Shown here in pieces: positions 34,481-47,034 of a stretch of 64,000 nucleotides of DNA. The notes beneath the pieces are model-generated. The model was not told where the DNA came from and did no database searches. It saw only the letters and a list, made by a program, of their open reading frames with translations. How positions within the stretch are numbered: position 1 is the stretch's first letter; every line of letters begins with the position of its first letter. Made by a program: the position numbers and the translations under genes. The DNA is taken from positions 124,001-188,000 of the forward strand of contig MOWL01000046.1 in NCBI GenBank assembly GCA_002110485.1, given 5' to 3'. Source of the stretch: Emergomyces orientalis (Eukaryota > Ascomycota > Eurotiomycetes > Onygenales > Ajellomycetaceae).

Positions 34481-37400
34481 ATGCTCTCCGACTTCATTTC
34501 CTCGACCCTCCTCGAATGGATTAACAGTTTTAGCCTGGGGACTACCATTCGGTCCATTGACCAGTTGAGCGACGGCTCTATCCTCTGGGATACTTTGCAG
34601 GATATCGACCCGCAATACTTCCTTGGGGAACTACCAGAGCGTTCGCCCTCAGACCACTGGGTCCCGCGATGGCAGAACTTAAAACACCTCCACAAAGCAT
34701 TGATCAGCTATATAAGGAACCAAAACGATGGCGAAGTACCTTCAGGACTTAATATATCTCCTGATCTAAAGGCTATCGCAGAAGTTTCGTCGACAAAAGA
34801 AACTAATGAACTACTTAAATTGCTCCTCCTTGCGGCCATTAGTTCGCCAAATGCGGAAGCCTACATAACGACCATGCAGAAGCTGTCCACGTCGACACAA
34901 GAAGGGTTGAAAGATATCATACAAGAAGCACAAAATCCATCAAATGAAAGACTAGAGGAACTTGATTATGAGCGAAATGACCATTCCACAAGACGAGATA
35001 TGCCAATGGACCCGGAACTTCGGTTTGAAGAACGCTTTGGAAAGGTGCTGGCCGAAAAGGACAAACTATCCAATGAAAAGCAGGAGCTTGAGAAAACCGT
35101 GGAGGACTTACATGACCGTTTAGCTCGACTTCAGGAAAGCTACGACACGGTACTGGATAGGCTCACCTCTACGGAAGATCGCTTGACGACCCTGAAGTCT
35201 GGGAAGGGAGATCTGATACCGAACGCCAAAACGCTGGAGAGCAGAACACGCCAGCAGGAGGATCTTATCGCGTCTCAGGAAGCTAAAATCCAGGTTTCTC
35301 AGGACGAAATTGATAGCCTACGGATGACTGTCGAGTCATTACGGGTGAAGAATCAGAGATTCCAAAAATTGCAAGATGATTACGATGAAGTGAAGAACGA
35401 ACGAGATCAGCTTTCCAGACGGGCAAATGCGGCGGAGAAATATCGACAGAAACTCCAAGCCAGCCACGATTTCGAAAAGGAAAATATCGCACTTAAAAAT
35501 CAAGTCAAGGATCTCCAGCAGCAATTGAGAGATAGCGATATTAGCCAGAAATCATCATCTGAACGGGATGTGGAGTTGGAGGAGTATCGTCGCGTCCTCC
35601 CAAGAATAGAGCAGGATCGCCACGAGATTCAAAATGTTAAGAAGCAGTTAGAATTTAACAATCATGCTCTTACCGAACGGCTTCAAAGCGCAGAGGATCA
35701 ACTTGCCAGAGACGAAGCTACCATCAGTGAACTGCGCGACCGAATCCGGGAACTCGAGGGCTTGGAGAGCCCAACAACACCTGGAAGCACAACGCCAAAG
35801 GCTCACGGGACCTTCCAGAGGGATCTTGATGAAGTTGGCCGACGAGAAGCACAGCTGTTAGTAACATATATCTCGTGAATAGTGCAATGCTAACTAGCTC
35901 TTAGCAAAATTGAGAACGAAGAACTTAAGCGGGAACTTGAGAAACTCAACGGTGGAATATCGCCTTCGAGTGTAAGGGTATCCTAGCACGAACTCACTTG
36001 GTTCCTACAATGCTAACAGACGAAAAAAAAAACAGGATAATGCGAAAGAATCCCCTGGAGTTGGGCTTGGTGTTACTAAAAAATTTGCCGAGAAGTGGGA
36101 ATTACACCTTCCTTTACATCGACCAGAATCTAACAGAAACCACAGTGATGCCTATCAGAAGCTACAAGATGAATATTCAGCCATTCGGGAGAAACTTGCT
36201 GATGCAGAAAGCGAAATGGAGGCAATAGAACATCAGCTCCGTGACTCGAAAGCGGAATGTGAGTCTATGACCTGGAACTCCTTCTTGTGCTCTATATCCT
36301 CTTGCTGACATTGTCGAAGTGGGCTTGATCAGCAAGGAGAAACTCGATATGATCGACGCGGCAAACGATTCCTCATCTCCAGATGTGCTAAAAATGCGAG
36401 ATGACATGCATTCCCTTCAAGCCAAAATCCAGGACCTCGAAACCAAGCTTTCTACCAGCCAATCATTTGTCAAGGAAGTATCTACAGAGCGCGATTCTCT
36501 CCGAAATATGATCACCAAGAAGGAGCAAGAAATGCAAGGCGAAGACCAAGCTACCATGGATGAGATGAAAAAACTTCTTGAACAGGTTACTGCTAGGGTC
36601 AACAGCAGCAATACGGACGGGCCCCAACTCTCCGGAACCGATTTACTCAGACAATTTGCGGAGACCACGGAGCGGAGTGCCGAAAACCTGGCGAAGAGAG
36701 CAGAGGTTAGTTCGCACAAAATTTTACCTCCCAAATTTGCTTTTTACGTACTTGTTCCTACCAAAATATCCCAATGGGATAATAAAACGCCCCCCTGTGG
36801 TCTGGCAAAGGATCGTTCATTGTGTACAAACCCTCTCGCCAGACCCCCCAACAGTCTTGGTTCTGGCCAAAACTTTTCTTTTTGCGTTCCAACGATACAA
36901 GCAGTACTAGAGGTTGACCATTCGTAGATCCGGAGCGCTCTGGCACTCTGGCAATGGTTGCTTCTTTTCATCGCGTTTGTATTTGCAATTTTTTATCGTC
37001 GACCCCGTGCCACTGTGTTATGACATTCAGCGTTCCTTTCTCAATATGTTTGTTATAACCGCACCCTCGAATTCTATGCTAACTCGCCACGTACGACTTC
37101 GGGGTGAACAAAACAGCACATAAACCAGCAAAACGAACTTATCAAATCGCTACAAGAGCGGATTCAGCGCGCTGAGGAACAGGAATCGAATAAGGAAGCT
37201 GAGGTATATATATAATAAGTTCCCTTCCATCCGAGACACCATAACCATAAACATCCATTAGAAGTTGATACTACTCTCGCTAGCTAGCAAAGACAGTTCT
37301 TGTCGCTAAAAAAAAAAATTTCTAACTAAATATATAGAAGAACCTTATGCAGGTCATCCAACGCCAAGCCCGCGAGATCGCGCTCATTTCATCCGCGTGG

Positions 37401-37547
37401 TATGACCAGCAGTCCCGATTGCAGAACGGCAACGTTTCCATACTGCGATATAGGCACCCAGCGAGCACCAGCACTACTGGCGTGGAGGTCCATCGTAGCT
37501 GGCTTGCGAAGCAAAGAGCGCTTGTTTCGGGAGGTAAAGAGCGATGA
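34481..37547 (+). CDS. Hook-type dynein adaptor (HookA-like)
   Basis: Coiled-coil adaptor that, in Aspergillus HookA and metazoan Hooks, couples early endosomes to dynein. Six exons (34481-35856, 35905-35971, 36036-36258, 36320-36705, 37129-37203, 37338-37547) give 778 aa. The N-terminal Hook domain is clear: LLEWINSFSL, SIDQLSDGSILWDTLQDID, YFLGEL, NLKHLHKALISYIRN and NELLKLLLLAAISSPNAEAY. Long heptad coiled coils follow (about 185-700), with the family block FEERFGKVLAEKDKLSNEKQ. The C-terminus NLMQVIQRQAREIALISSAW and RSWLAKQRALV is the cargo-binding end. Intron 4 is 423 nt, far longer than its siblings. In exon 3 a further in-frame intron (about 36080-36123) cannot be excluded. Domain assignment is firm; the exact exon 3 sequence is not. 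Confidence 0.9.
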
Positions 37548-38665
37548 AAAACTACATATTGAAATATATATCGACGGAGACAGAAAGTAAAGGCGAGGAG
37601 AATTGACGAAGTTACTTTTTGGAGCAAATATATAGAGTGAAAAAAACAACAAGCACCAAGACCAAAACGGTCTACAGCTTTTTTTTTTTTTTTTTTTTTG
37701 CTTTGCTTTTTTCTGTTCGCTTTTTGGAGACCAAGCTGCCATTTTCTATTATCATATATGTCATCCTTTTTTTCTTCATTATTAGACATTTTTGTAATGC
37801 CGTCTTTCTCTTCATCCTGCATTTGTTTCCTTTCCTTTTGCTTTTGCCGTTTCGATTCCCATTGGATTTATTTATCTTGGATTCTGACCTGATACATTCA
37901 ACTATCCCCCACATTTTGCATAAATTACTCCCTAGAAACTGATTTCTTCTTCTTTTTCTTCTTCTTTAAAACCACCGCAGCCCTTTTGCATTCTTAACCC
38001 ATTCGTTATATCGTTTTTGTTTCCTTTCGTTCACACGTTTCCTGTGGCCCGATTCTACATATACATTTATTTACTATATACCCCTTCCATTTTACTAGAG
38101 TTCTTCTTTTGTTTTCTCCCCTTTTTTTCCTTTTGGATGACTATACTGATATACAGGGAGAAACATTGCACAGTTTTTAATTTTCAAAATTTCAACACTC
38201 CAATTCTTTGATCAAATTTTTCATATCTTGTTTAGAAAATAGATATCTGTGTTGCGATTGATATATGCAGCCTTGTGTTTATGTATTTGTATAAAATGCG
38301 ATGCTGTTCGGCGGAAAACTAAGATAAACAGAAGCAGAAGCGCCCAGGAAGGACAAATTAGAATAGCAACCAATACAACCATATCTTACATTTCTATGCT
38401 TCCCTAAAAAGCCTCATTGGTAGCTCTGATAATGTACATGGTTTTCTTTTTCTAGCATTATGCCTTTGTCTTCATTTCCTTCTTATCGGTGTGGGTGGGG
38501 CGAGAAGTACTGGACATCTGCGACTGCAGTTGCAACTGTATTCTCTTGATAGAGGGGACGGGAGAGACAAAAAGGAGAGAAAGGGAGATGGGAATAAATC
38601 CATGGATCCGGAAGCCCAACCCCGATGCGCAAGAGAAAAACAAAAGAAGAGGGGGCAATCCCCTG
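37548..38665. other. 3' spacer between convergent hook and hem13
   Basis: About 1.1 kb, with a T19 run at 37681-37699 and T-rich sequence to about 38200. No coding signal recognised. Confidence 0.55.
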
Positions 38666-40125
38666 TTAAACCCACCGCCTCGGATTCTTCAACACCCGAA
38701 TCAACTCTCTCTCCCTCGCCTTATCTTCACCATCACCAGCCTCCCCTTCCCCCTCCTCCCCCGCAGGACCACGCGCAGTTCCATCATCAATCCTCGTCCC
38801 CGAAACCGGATCCATATATTTCCACTCCGCCGTCCGCGGCAGACTCATCAATATACTCTCCACACGTGCACCTGGCGTCCGCAAACCAAAGCTCGTGCCG
38901 CGATCATACACGAGGTTAAATTCCACGTACCGGCCGCGTCGGAGCTGTTGCCACTCCTTCTCTGCGGGAGTGAAAGGCATATCCTTGCGTCTTTCGATGA
39001 TGGGGATGTAGGAGGGCAGGAAGGAGGCGAGGGCATCTGTGACGAAGGAGAAGAGGGCTTCCTGGGCGTTTTGTGAGGAGGTGTGGGACGAGTGCGGGTG
39101 GGAGGAATGGGAGGAATGGGAGGAGCGTGTGAAGAATTCAGTATCGAGGTCGTCGAAGAAGATGCCGCCGACGCCGCGTGCTTCGCCGCGGTGGGGGATG
39201 TAAAAGTACTCATCGCACCATTTTTTGAAGCGCGGGTAATAAGTGCCGTCATGCTTGTCGCAGGCGTCTTTGATGGTTTTATGGAAGTGTTCGCAGTCCT
39301 CCGGGAACAGGTAGGAAGGGGTAAGATCTGTCCCCCCGCCAAACCACCAATTCTTGTCGCCGCTGAGCGGGTTCTTGGGGTCTGCGGTTTCGAAGTAGCG
39401 GTAGTTGAGGTGGACGGTGGGTGCCATGGGGTTTTTGGGGTGGAGGACGAGGGAGAGCCCTGCGGCGAAAAAGTCGAGGGAGTCGACGTCAGCGGCGACG
39501 AAGGATTTGTGGTCCGCGCGCATCTTCTCGATGGCCGGGCGGGGCAGTTTGCCGTAGACGACTGAGACGTTGACACCGGCTTTTTCGAAGACGTTGCCGT
39601 CCTGCAGCACACAGGAGATGCCACCGCCGCCGTTCGGGCGGGTCCATGTGTCTGCCTTGAATGATTTGCCGTCTATCCTGGTCAATTCATCCACGATCTT
39701 CTGCTGGTGTTCCTTTATCAGCTTCTCCATTCGGAGACGCATTGGGGAGGATTCGGTGATGGAGGTTTCACGTCTGGTTGTTTCATCTAGTTCGGCTAAT
39801 GAGGGGGAGTCGAGTTTAGTTTCGTTGTTGTCGGTTACCTGGATGTATCTGTTAGCATTACATATACATATATCTGGAACAAAATAAAATGAATATTTTT
39901 CACCATTGAGTAGATCATGGATCCAATAAAGACGATGCCCACACAGATTCGGAGGTATGGCCTCCAAACGGTGTCCCGTTCACTGGGCCGTGGTTTCGGC
40001 CCATTTGACATTCTGCATAGCTGATTCCTGGGTAAACCAATCAATTGGCCCCTTGGAGTGAGCCTACGGCTCATGGCCCTTGGGAGAGACGAATACAGGC
40101 GGTGGGAAGCCACCTTGGTAGCCAT
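38666..40125 (-). CDS. hem13: coproporphyrinogen III oxidase (aerobic, Hem13)
   Basis: Oxidatively decarboxylates coproporphyrinogen III to protoporphyrinogen IX in haem synthesis. Exons 40125-39904 and 39838-38666 give 464 aa; the 65-nt intron is GT-AG. Conserved segments are SFKADTWTRPNGGGGISCVL, VFEKAGVNVSVVYGKLP, MAPTVHLNYRYFE, WWFGGGTDLTPSYLF, YIPHRGEARGVGGIFFDDLD and YVEFNLVYDRGTSFGL, followed by ESILMSLP. The N-terminus MATKVASHRLYSSLPRAMSRR is basic and lacks acid, then comes a membrane-like stretch (LRICVGIVFIGSMIYSM). This suggests mitochondrial import and inner-membrane tethering, unlike cytosolic yeast Hem13. An in-frame ATG at 40194 would add 23 residues; 40125 was preferred for its better start context. 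A Ser/His repeat insert lies near residues 310-328 and a Glu/Gly-rich insert near the C-terminus. Confidence 0.94.
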
Positions 40126-41172
40126 TCTATAGAGTAACTTGGAAGCTTCCCGATTTGAGTGATAGGAGGCTTTAATAGGTAAAAAACCGGACATCTGCTG
40201 GACACAGAAATATATCAGCAGCCATCTATATTCCGCAGAATAATTGTGGCATTTATTGTTGCGAGGATGAAGAGGATGTCTTTTCTGCTGTATATCATGG
40301 ATATCAAAAAGTTGAAATCCGCAAACTGGAACTGGTCAATCCGATATCACGTGGTGGGGGATCGCGGATTCATAGATTCTCCGAGAAAACCTGGACGATT
40401 ATGTCATTGCAGGGGAATCGGATGCAACATATTGAATATTCTAGAAGGCCCACGTAAAAAGAATAAGATAGTAAGGAGTGGAAATAGAGACGGTAACTTA
40501 AAATAGTGACTTTACTGCACTGGATGCCGAGTCATAGATTATAGGTATTCTTCTCTTTCGTATAGATTCATCCAGTACGGAGTACATCTTGAGTACACTA
40601 ATAACAACGAGGAGCATTGATGACACATCACCAGCAGATTCAGGAACCATCAAGAACTGGACAGGCGAGAAAAATGACATCTTATGGCATGCCGCACGAG
40701 GCACATGATATACAAGTACTGTACATCAGTCACTAAGCCATCTCATGCACCGAAGCGTTAAAGTAGCAGCCTTTTTGAGGCCTGGTGATGACTCTGATCT
40801 CCCGTATCAGTACCTCATAGCGCCGCAGCTCCCCGCCATATGACTGGTGCCTTGCAAACACTTGAATTGTACTGGTACTTCCTAGCAGTAGATCGTTTAG
40901 CAGTTGACGAGTAAAGTCACGTGGTTTGAATGATTCACCACTGGCTGCCTGCTTAGTCACTCGCATATAATAGGCGGGGTTCAACCGCCTATTATGGAGC
41001 CTCAACTCAACCCTTGGGACATCATCTATCGTCATCTCTCCATCTTCCTAACAACAACAATATCGTCCACCTCCTCCTACAGCACATAATACACACCGGT
41101 TCCCACCACTGCACTCCTGTTATATCTCTCGGCCATCTATACTTAACTCGAGATATTTATTCCATATCCACC
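40126..41172. other. divergent promoter region hem13 / atg8
   Basis: About 1 kb between divergent genes. The last 150 bases before atg8 are AC-rich leader sequence. No coding sequence recognised; an open frame on the minus strand at 40733-41035 has no family features. Confidence 0.55.
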
Positions 41173-41748
41173 ATGCGGTCCAAGTTCAAGGACGAGCACC
41201 CCTTCGAGAAGCGCAAGGCAGAAGCTGAGCGAATCCGAGCAAAATATGCAGATCGTATCCCAGTATGCCTTCCCCTCAACTATCCTTTACCCTATGGCTT
41301 CTGTATAACCTTACATATACACTTCATTTTTTAAATATATTATTATCCCTCCAATGACACCCTATTTACAAAATGATTCCGTTGCTGATACAAACATGGC
41401 GGTGAACAGGTAATCTGCGAGAAAGTCGAGAAATCAGACATCGCAACCATCGACAAGAAGAAGTATCTCGTCCCTGCAGACCTCACCGTCGGCCAGTTCG
41501 TCTACGTCATCCGTAAGCGCATCAAGCTCTCGCCCGAAAAAGCCATATTCATCTTCGTCGATGAGGTCCTGCCCCCCACTGCTGCGCTGATGAGCAGCAT
41601 CTACGAAGAGCATAAGGATGAGGACGGTTTCCTATACATCACGTATGTTTCGACCTGCTTGTTTATAAGAGGAGATACGTCGGATATTTGAAACTGACTT
41701 GTTATACTATATAGATACTCCGGCGAAAACACGTTCGGTGAATGTTAA
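41173..41748 (+). CDS. atg8: ubiquitin-like autophagy protein Atg8
   Basis: Ubiquitin-like protein conjugated to phosphatidylethanolamine on autophagosome membranes. Exons 41173-41262, 41410-41642 and 41715-41748 give 118 aa, the usual length. The N-terminal helices ([20 protein letters not shown]), [54 protein letters not shown] and [20 protein letters not shown] are all typical. The chain ends ENTFGEC, so the Atg4 protease would remove two residues to expose Gly116. Intron 1 is 147 nt. No lesion is visible. Confidence 0.98.
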
Positions 41749-43514
41749 AGCAAAGACATAACGCCGCCTTATTTTTCCATTAGTACCTTCTTTCAACCTT
41801 TTTTTATATGTTTTTTTCCTATTTTTGCAAGGGCAGGGTTATTCCTTCGAAAATTAGCAAAGAACAACGAGATACGATATGAAACTATGGATGGGGGCTT
41901 GAATCTCAATCGGGAGCATTTATGTGTACCGGGCGTTTTTACTTTTTTTTACTACTGTTGCTTTTGCTTGGGATATAAACGAACACTTTCTTCTGTTTCT
42001 GCTTTATTCTGAGTGATCTTATTTCTACTTTGTGCTATTCTCTTTCCTTAATTTTGTTTGCTTTTATCTCGTACCTCATTCCTGGCTTACCGGGCGATCC
42101 CTCTTATTTAGCTGTCAAACTTTTTACTGCTGTATAAACCCTTACGCTTTTGCGTGGTGGAAATTTAATATACGCCTGTTACGCAGTTAGTGAGTTGAAT
42201 GAGTGAGTGAGCGTCATCTATATATCTATCTCCTTCTTTTCGCCTTTTTCCGGATGTCGCAGGTTCAAGGTGTTTTTTCTCCATTTTAATATACCTGCTT
42301 TCCTGCCGATTACTGATGTTAACCGCTCTCATATAACGTTGAGTTGGGAATCGATATCTAAATATTTAACCAGAAAGTGATTCCACTAATACAGAAAAGA
42401 TATAAGCTTTTTTTTTTACATTAATGTTTTTTTGATCTGTTTTATTCTTCTTCCCCTCTTCCGTTTCTTGCTCTCTGCTTATGCTGTTATGTGGGTGGAT
42501 GAAGGGCAGCATTGGCAAAAAGTTGCATTTTTAATCCATCGCATCCAAAGAATAATAATTAATGCTGAGAAATCGAAAGCAAATGCAAACGCAATCCTGT
42601 TGCCTAATTGCACTTATGATATGGTAGCTATCTTGGTCTGGTCTGACCTGCTGTATCAGCGAGATATATAAGCAAATATCATTGTCAAAGAAACTCAAAA
42701 CATAAGGGATTATAAAATTCTTTAAAATTTCCCCTTCCTAACAAACCCAGAAACTCCCAAATATATAGACGATAAGACAGAGCAATACATATACACGCGC
42801 ACACACACAAACACAAACATATATATACCCTAGAACGCAAATTAGCTCTGCCTGCGAATATCTCCCGCCTTTCTCTAGGCAGACAAGCTAGCATTCCCCA
42901 AATAAAAATAAAATATATTGAAAACGCTCCCCCGAAAAATTCCCATCCGCACGGTTGCAAATCCATCCAGAGCATCGCAGGGCATACACCTTTTGCTTGA
43001 CATGGGGACGGTGAGATATGTCGATATTTCACAACGACGACTGGACCAACTTCGTTTTCCGCAGGAGCAGTTACTGGCTTTGCCCCCCCCTTTTAATGTT
43101 ATGACCACAAATCGGAAGTCGGCGGCAAAGAAGGGATTTCAAGACAAAACGAGATAAGCCCCTCAAACACCCAAGTCATGGGTTACATCTCGTCTGCGTG
43201 GAGGGGAGGGGGGTACTCATGTTGGGTAAATATATCCTCTTCATACTGAACGAATAGGGTCAAACGTGGGCGGCGCTGCGGACATCCGTAGGGCGGGTAA
43301 AGGATTATGTTGAAAGGTGGTATAGGCGGCTGGAGCACCGAACGCAGACAGCCATCTCATAGTATCCCCGTGTCATTGGCGCCTTCATTGTCTTTCCATT
43401 CCACTCCCAGTTCTTCTAAAATGTCCATAATCCCCCACTATCCACCCAACCCCCGATTTCGCCCACCACACCACACCACACCCTACCCCATACACAGCTC
43501 CATTGTAAAAAACC
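41749..43514. other. 3' region of atg8 and spacer to nce101
   Basis: About 1.8 kb between convergent genes. The first 500 bases are T-rich, as in a long 3' UTR. Open frames at 42685-43108 (minus) are Cys/Lys-rich and unlike any family I know. No gene called. Confidence 0.5.
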
Positions 43515-43894
43515 CTACGCGGACTCCCATCCACTCCACCACCCCTTCACCCTAGTCATGCCAAGCTTAAACAAATAACGCGCATCAGCGGGCTGATCGG
43601 GGTGTTTCTCTTTGTGTTCGCGGCGGATGCGCACATAGGCGGCGGAGGTACCGATGAAGACGGCGAAAATGGGGTCGCCAATTCTGTAGATTGAGGGTTT
43701 TTTTTTAAAAAAAAAAATATTAATATGAGTGGCTGTAGGAATTGGGAGGGGGCAGGGTGTTTGAATTGGGGGAGATAGATATGAAAATAGTTTCAGATTA
43801 ACTTGTGCCCCCCAACCTCAGGGATTGTTTGGTGGTGTATATGCGGCGTTACTTACCTGGAGATTAAATGCGGGTAAACTACCGCAGCAGACAT
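43515..43894 (-). CDS. nce101: non-classical export protein 1-like (Nce101)
   Basis: A 68-aa single-pass membrane protein with two short exons: 43894-43857 and 43683-43515. The intron is 173 nt with GT-AG ends and joins AG to A to make Arg13. The product begins MSAAVVYPHLISRIGDPIFA and continues VFIGTSAAYVRIRREHKEKH. This matches the Nce101 pattern of an N-terminal LISR...DPIFA stretch, a hydrophobic segment and then a basic tail. Yeast Nce101 was found in screens for export of proteins lacking signal peptides; molecular function is unclear. Both exons encode fewer than 60 residues, so the gene is easy to miss. The match is by pattern over a short protein. Confidence 0.75.
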
Positions 43895-44564
43895 ACTTTT
43901 CTTTTGGGCTGGTATTTTCCTTTCTATTTATTTTATTCAATAGCACAATGCGCAACTATCCCATATGCTAAAGTCGCAAAAGCAGACGGATGGATGGGGT
44001 TGATGTTTCTAGAGTTGATTGGACGGAGCTTCAAGTTTTAACAGGGACGGAAAAAAAGCTTGGCGAACGGGTGCTGTATCCGCTTATGTAAGTGCATACT
44101 TTGTGGTGGATAAGAAATTCGGAACTCAGAAAGACAACGAGAAAGTTGACGCTGCGAATGGGGGAGTTGGTGATAAATTATTTTGTCTAGGCTGATGAAC
44201 GTGCGAGAAATGTCTGCCCCGATTGCTTAGGCAGTGCCAAATTGCCTCATTTTGAATTTACATCCATATATTTTCAAAACGCCAGTAACTCAAGCGACCA
44301 CGCTCTATACAGGAACGCAAAAGACAAAAAAAAAGGGGAGGGTGGAAGACATAAAATTACATAGCCCCGTAAAATAAATCCCAGCAAAGCATAGCGGATG
44401 CTCTCTATATATAAGGTTAAAAAAAAAAGGGGAGTAGCAAAAAATTAAAAGCCGAAACGAAAACGAAGATAAAAATGCCGTTTAAAGAGCAGGTATAAGA
44501 AAACTTTGCTCCTGCTCCATCCCCGCAAGCAAGCCCAGTAAGGGCCTCCAAAAAACCCCCCAAT
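43895..44564. other. spacer between nce101 and ggc1
   Basis: About 670 bases containing the nce101 promoter and the ggc1 3' region. Adenine-rich tracts occur near 44320-44450. No gene seen. Confidence 0.55.
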
Positions 44565-45916
44565 TTATACAACCTTCCCAAACGCCGGAATCAAAGTCTG
44601 CGCAAGCCAGAAGCTAAACACAAGCTTCGGTCCCGTCATAAGTAACTTGGGCGTCAACCCCTTAAAGAAACTAGTGGGCCCCTCATTCTTTATCATGCTG
44701 CTAATAATACGGAAGCCAGACTCCGGATTCTCGAAGTTGCGGTTCTGAATGCGTGTTTTGATGACGTCAAGCGGCGCAGAGACAATGAGGGATGCGCTGG
44801 CACCGGCGATGGATGCGACGAAGTTCTGCAGCCAGGAGGCGGAGTTGTAATCCTTCAGGCCGTAGATGTATTCTTTCGCGAAGGCGGAGCCGCCGAAGAG
44901 CTGGTTATTTGTTAGAAGGAGTTTTGTGCCATTAAATAATTTTTGCGGGAAGAACATACTGCAAAGGAACCGGGCGCATTTCGTGCTGCAGTCCAGCCTG
45001 CCCCGCGGTAGAGACCCATCCCCTCATCTTTGATAATTCTGAACAGGCCACGGCCTCGGAATGTTTCGGGGTTAGTTTGTCGTTTGATCTTAAGGACGTC
45101 GAGGGGGAGGAGGACAATCTCTCCAATACCGATCAAGCTGCGAGAAGGATATTGAAATTAAATTTTCGCGTTTTGTCAATGCGGGTTTCTTGGCATTGAT
45201 ATTTCTTACCTTCCGGCAGTGGCATGCATGATCGCTTTTCCAGTACCCTTGCCAAATGCATTGTCGAATGAAGAGCCATGGTGCTGGGCTAGATAATCCC
45301 GGACAAATGGCTGGCCGCCATATTTATATATCCGTTGTAGAACCTAGGACATTCGAAACGAAGGAAGATATGTATTGAGTGGATGTACAATTGGTAAACC
45401 AAGGATTTGATTTTCTGCACGAACATACCTTATATCCAGCAGCATATCCGAGACCAGGGAAAAGAGAGGTAAACTTCTTAGCGACAGAGGCATCGGCGAA
45501 GTCCTTGAAAACGACTTTGTTCAATTGCGCAGTGCTGGCAATCTTTACAGAATGTGATTTAGTGATGAACATATCAACGAATAGCATGCTCGTATAACTA
45601 TACCTTTCCTTGATTGCTCATAAGTCGTTTTGCCGTGGTATCAACCTAAAGAGGTCTTAGCAGGGGAAGCTTGGTCAAGAGGAAGGGGGTACGTGCGGGG
45701 GAAGTGCCCATACGGGATGAAAAATAAGGAGTTCAGCAATGCCGGAGCAGCCTAAAGGAATTGTTAGAAAGGGGTCCCTATTCAGTATTCGAGAGAAGTA
45801 GTAACAAACGCACCGGAGCCGAGCAGGCGGGCCATCGCCGACTCTCTCTTGACATCCTTTGCGGCAGAGCCTGCGGCAGAGCCTGGGCCGGGAGTAACGA
45901 GAACAGGGGGAGACAT
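44565..45916 (-). CDS. ggc1: mitochondrial GTP/GDP carrier (Ggc1)
   Basis: Inner-membrane solute carrier exchanging GTP and GDP, needed in yeast for mitochondrial genome and iron balance. Seven exons (45916-45814, 45751-45714, 45645-45604, 45542-45429, 45343-45210, 45137-44960, 44900-44565) give 314 aa with every junction in phase. It has the three-fold carrier repeat: HPVDTTAKRLMSNQGK, LPLDVLKIKRQTNPETF and APLDVIKTRIQNRNFE, each with the PxD signature. Between them lie SLFPGLGYAAGYKVLQRIY, KYGGQPFVRDYLAQHHG, LIGIGEIVLLP, TAARNAPGSFALFGGSAFAK and GPTSFFKGLTPKLLMTGPKL. The first 25 residues are Gly/Ala/Pro-rich. The residue pattern, especially GIGEIVLLPLDVLKIKRQTN, is that of Ggc1 more than of other carriers. 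Confidence 0.95.
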
Positions 45917-47034
45917 GGTTTCTGCGCGATTGGGAGTTTGGACCAACAAACAACCAAAACGAAGGTATTGGGGAGGAAAAGACAGATATACGGTGAAGAG
46001 AGTGAGAAATGGGAGCAACAAAAAAAGGACGAGGACGAAAACGAAACACCGCTGATAAAACCGATATCTGCAACTTGAAATCTTGCTGCCGTCGCCGAGC
46101 TCCAGAAAAATTATTTTTCTCGTCGGGACTTGGCATTTGGGTACTAGCGCCGGTTGCTAGACCGTATTAGGGATAGCGTAACTGGCCTGAGCGTGTTACG
46201 TAATCCGCACTTTAAACAAGCCGAGGCCGATACCATGAAATAGTTGATTTCCTGATATCTATCATAATATATGGGGGGAGTTTCTTTCTGCCGTCTGTCC
46301 GTGATTTGTCCGTGATATGAACAAAGGTAACAAGAGAAACGCCGGGAATAAGAATGAATGATGTGTTTATGGGGGAAAAAACAGTTGGGATACCCGGATG
46401 TGGTAACCCCAAAACGATTCCCAGGTTGAACCCTTCGTCGTGGGGTTTCGTTATATTAAACTTCCGTTGCAACGTTTTCTTCAAAGGGAATATTTACATA
46501 ATATCGCCAGTTGCAATATGCTTTTCTTTGATCTATTCTAACTCTTTCTTTATCCTCTATAGGAGAAAGTGGAGCTCGCATTCGGTATAGCGTGCTATTT
46601 AATACCCCAATATCCCACCAGCGATAGCATTTGATATATCTCAACCAGACGCAGAGACCCGCTTTCTTGCGGACGTTGTATGTCCCAATATAAATATTAC
46701 ATTGCCAGGCTGTTGGCCTAAGGCTGTATATCACTGGCTAGATAACCTACTACTATACAAACAAACCGCTCTGATTTCTTGATATTCCGGGGATACCCAA
46801 GTTATAATGAAACGCCCTCTGCTTTCACTCTCTCCATGTAAAATGGGGGAAAGGGTATATATACCTTCATTTTTCCGCAGTGGTATTTCCTTTTTACAAC
46901 TATCTTCTGCCACATACCTCACTTCCTAGATGTTCTCTCTGGTTGTTGCAAAAACCCCTTTACATGTGTTGAGTACTCTCTCCCTTATCCCGGCTACAAT
47001 CCGTTGACCCAACTTGATATCTCTCACCATCAAA
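45917..47034. other. divergent region ggc1 / cysteine-rich gene
   Basis: About 1.1 kb between divergent genes. No recognisable coding sequence; open frames here are short and featureless. Confidence 0.55.

Noticed and set aside
36080..36123. Extra intron inside hook exon 3
   Set aside because: An AG acceptor and in-frame join are possible, but the donor is poor (GTGTTA) and reading through also keeps frame; left as a caveat only.
39083..39565. Plus-strand 160-aa frame, Gly/Val-rich
   Set aside because: It is antisense to conserved Hem13 exon 2.
42685..43108. Minus-strand frames with several Cys, downstream of atg8
   Set aside because: No signal peptide, splice partner or family match; the sequence lies in a probable 3' UTR/spacer.
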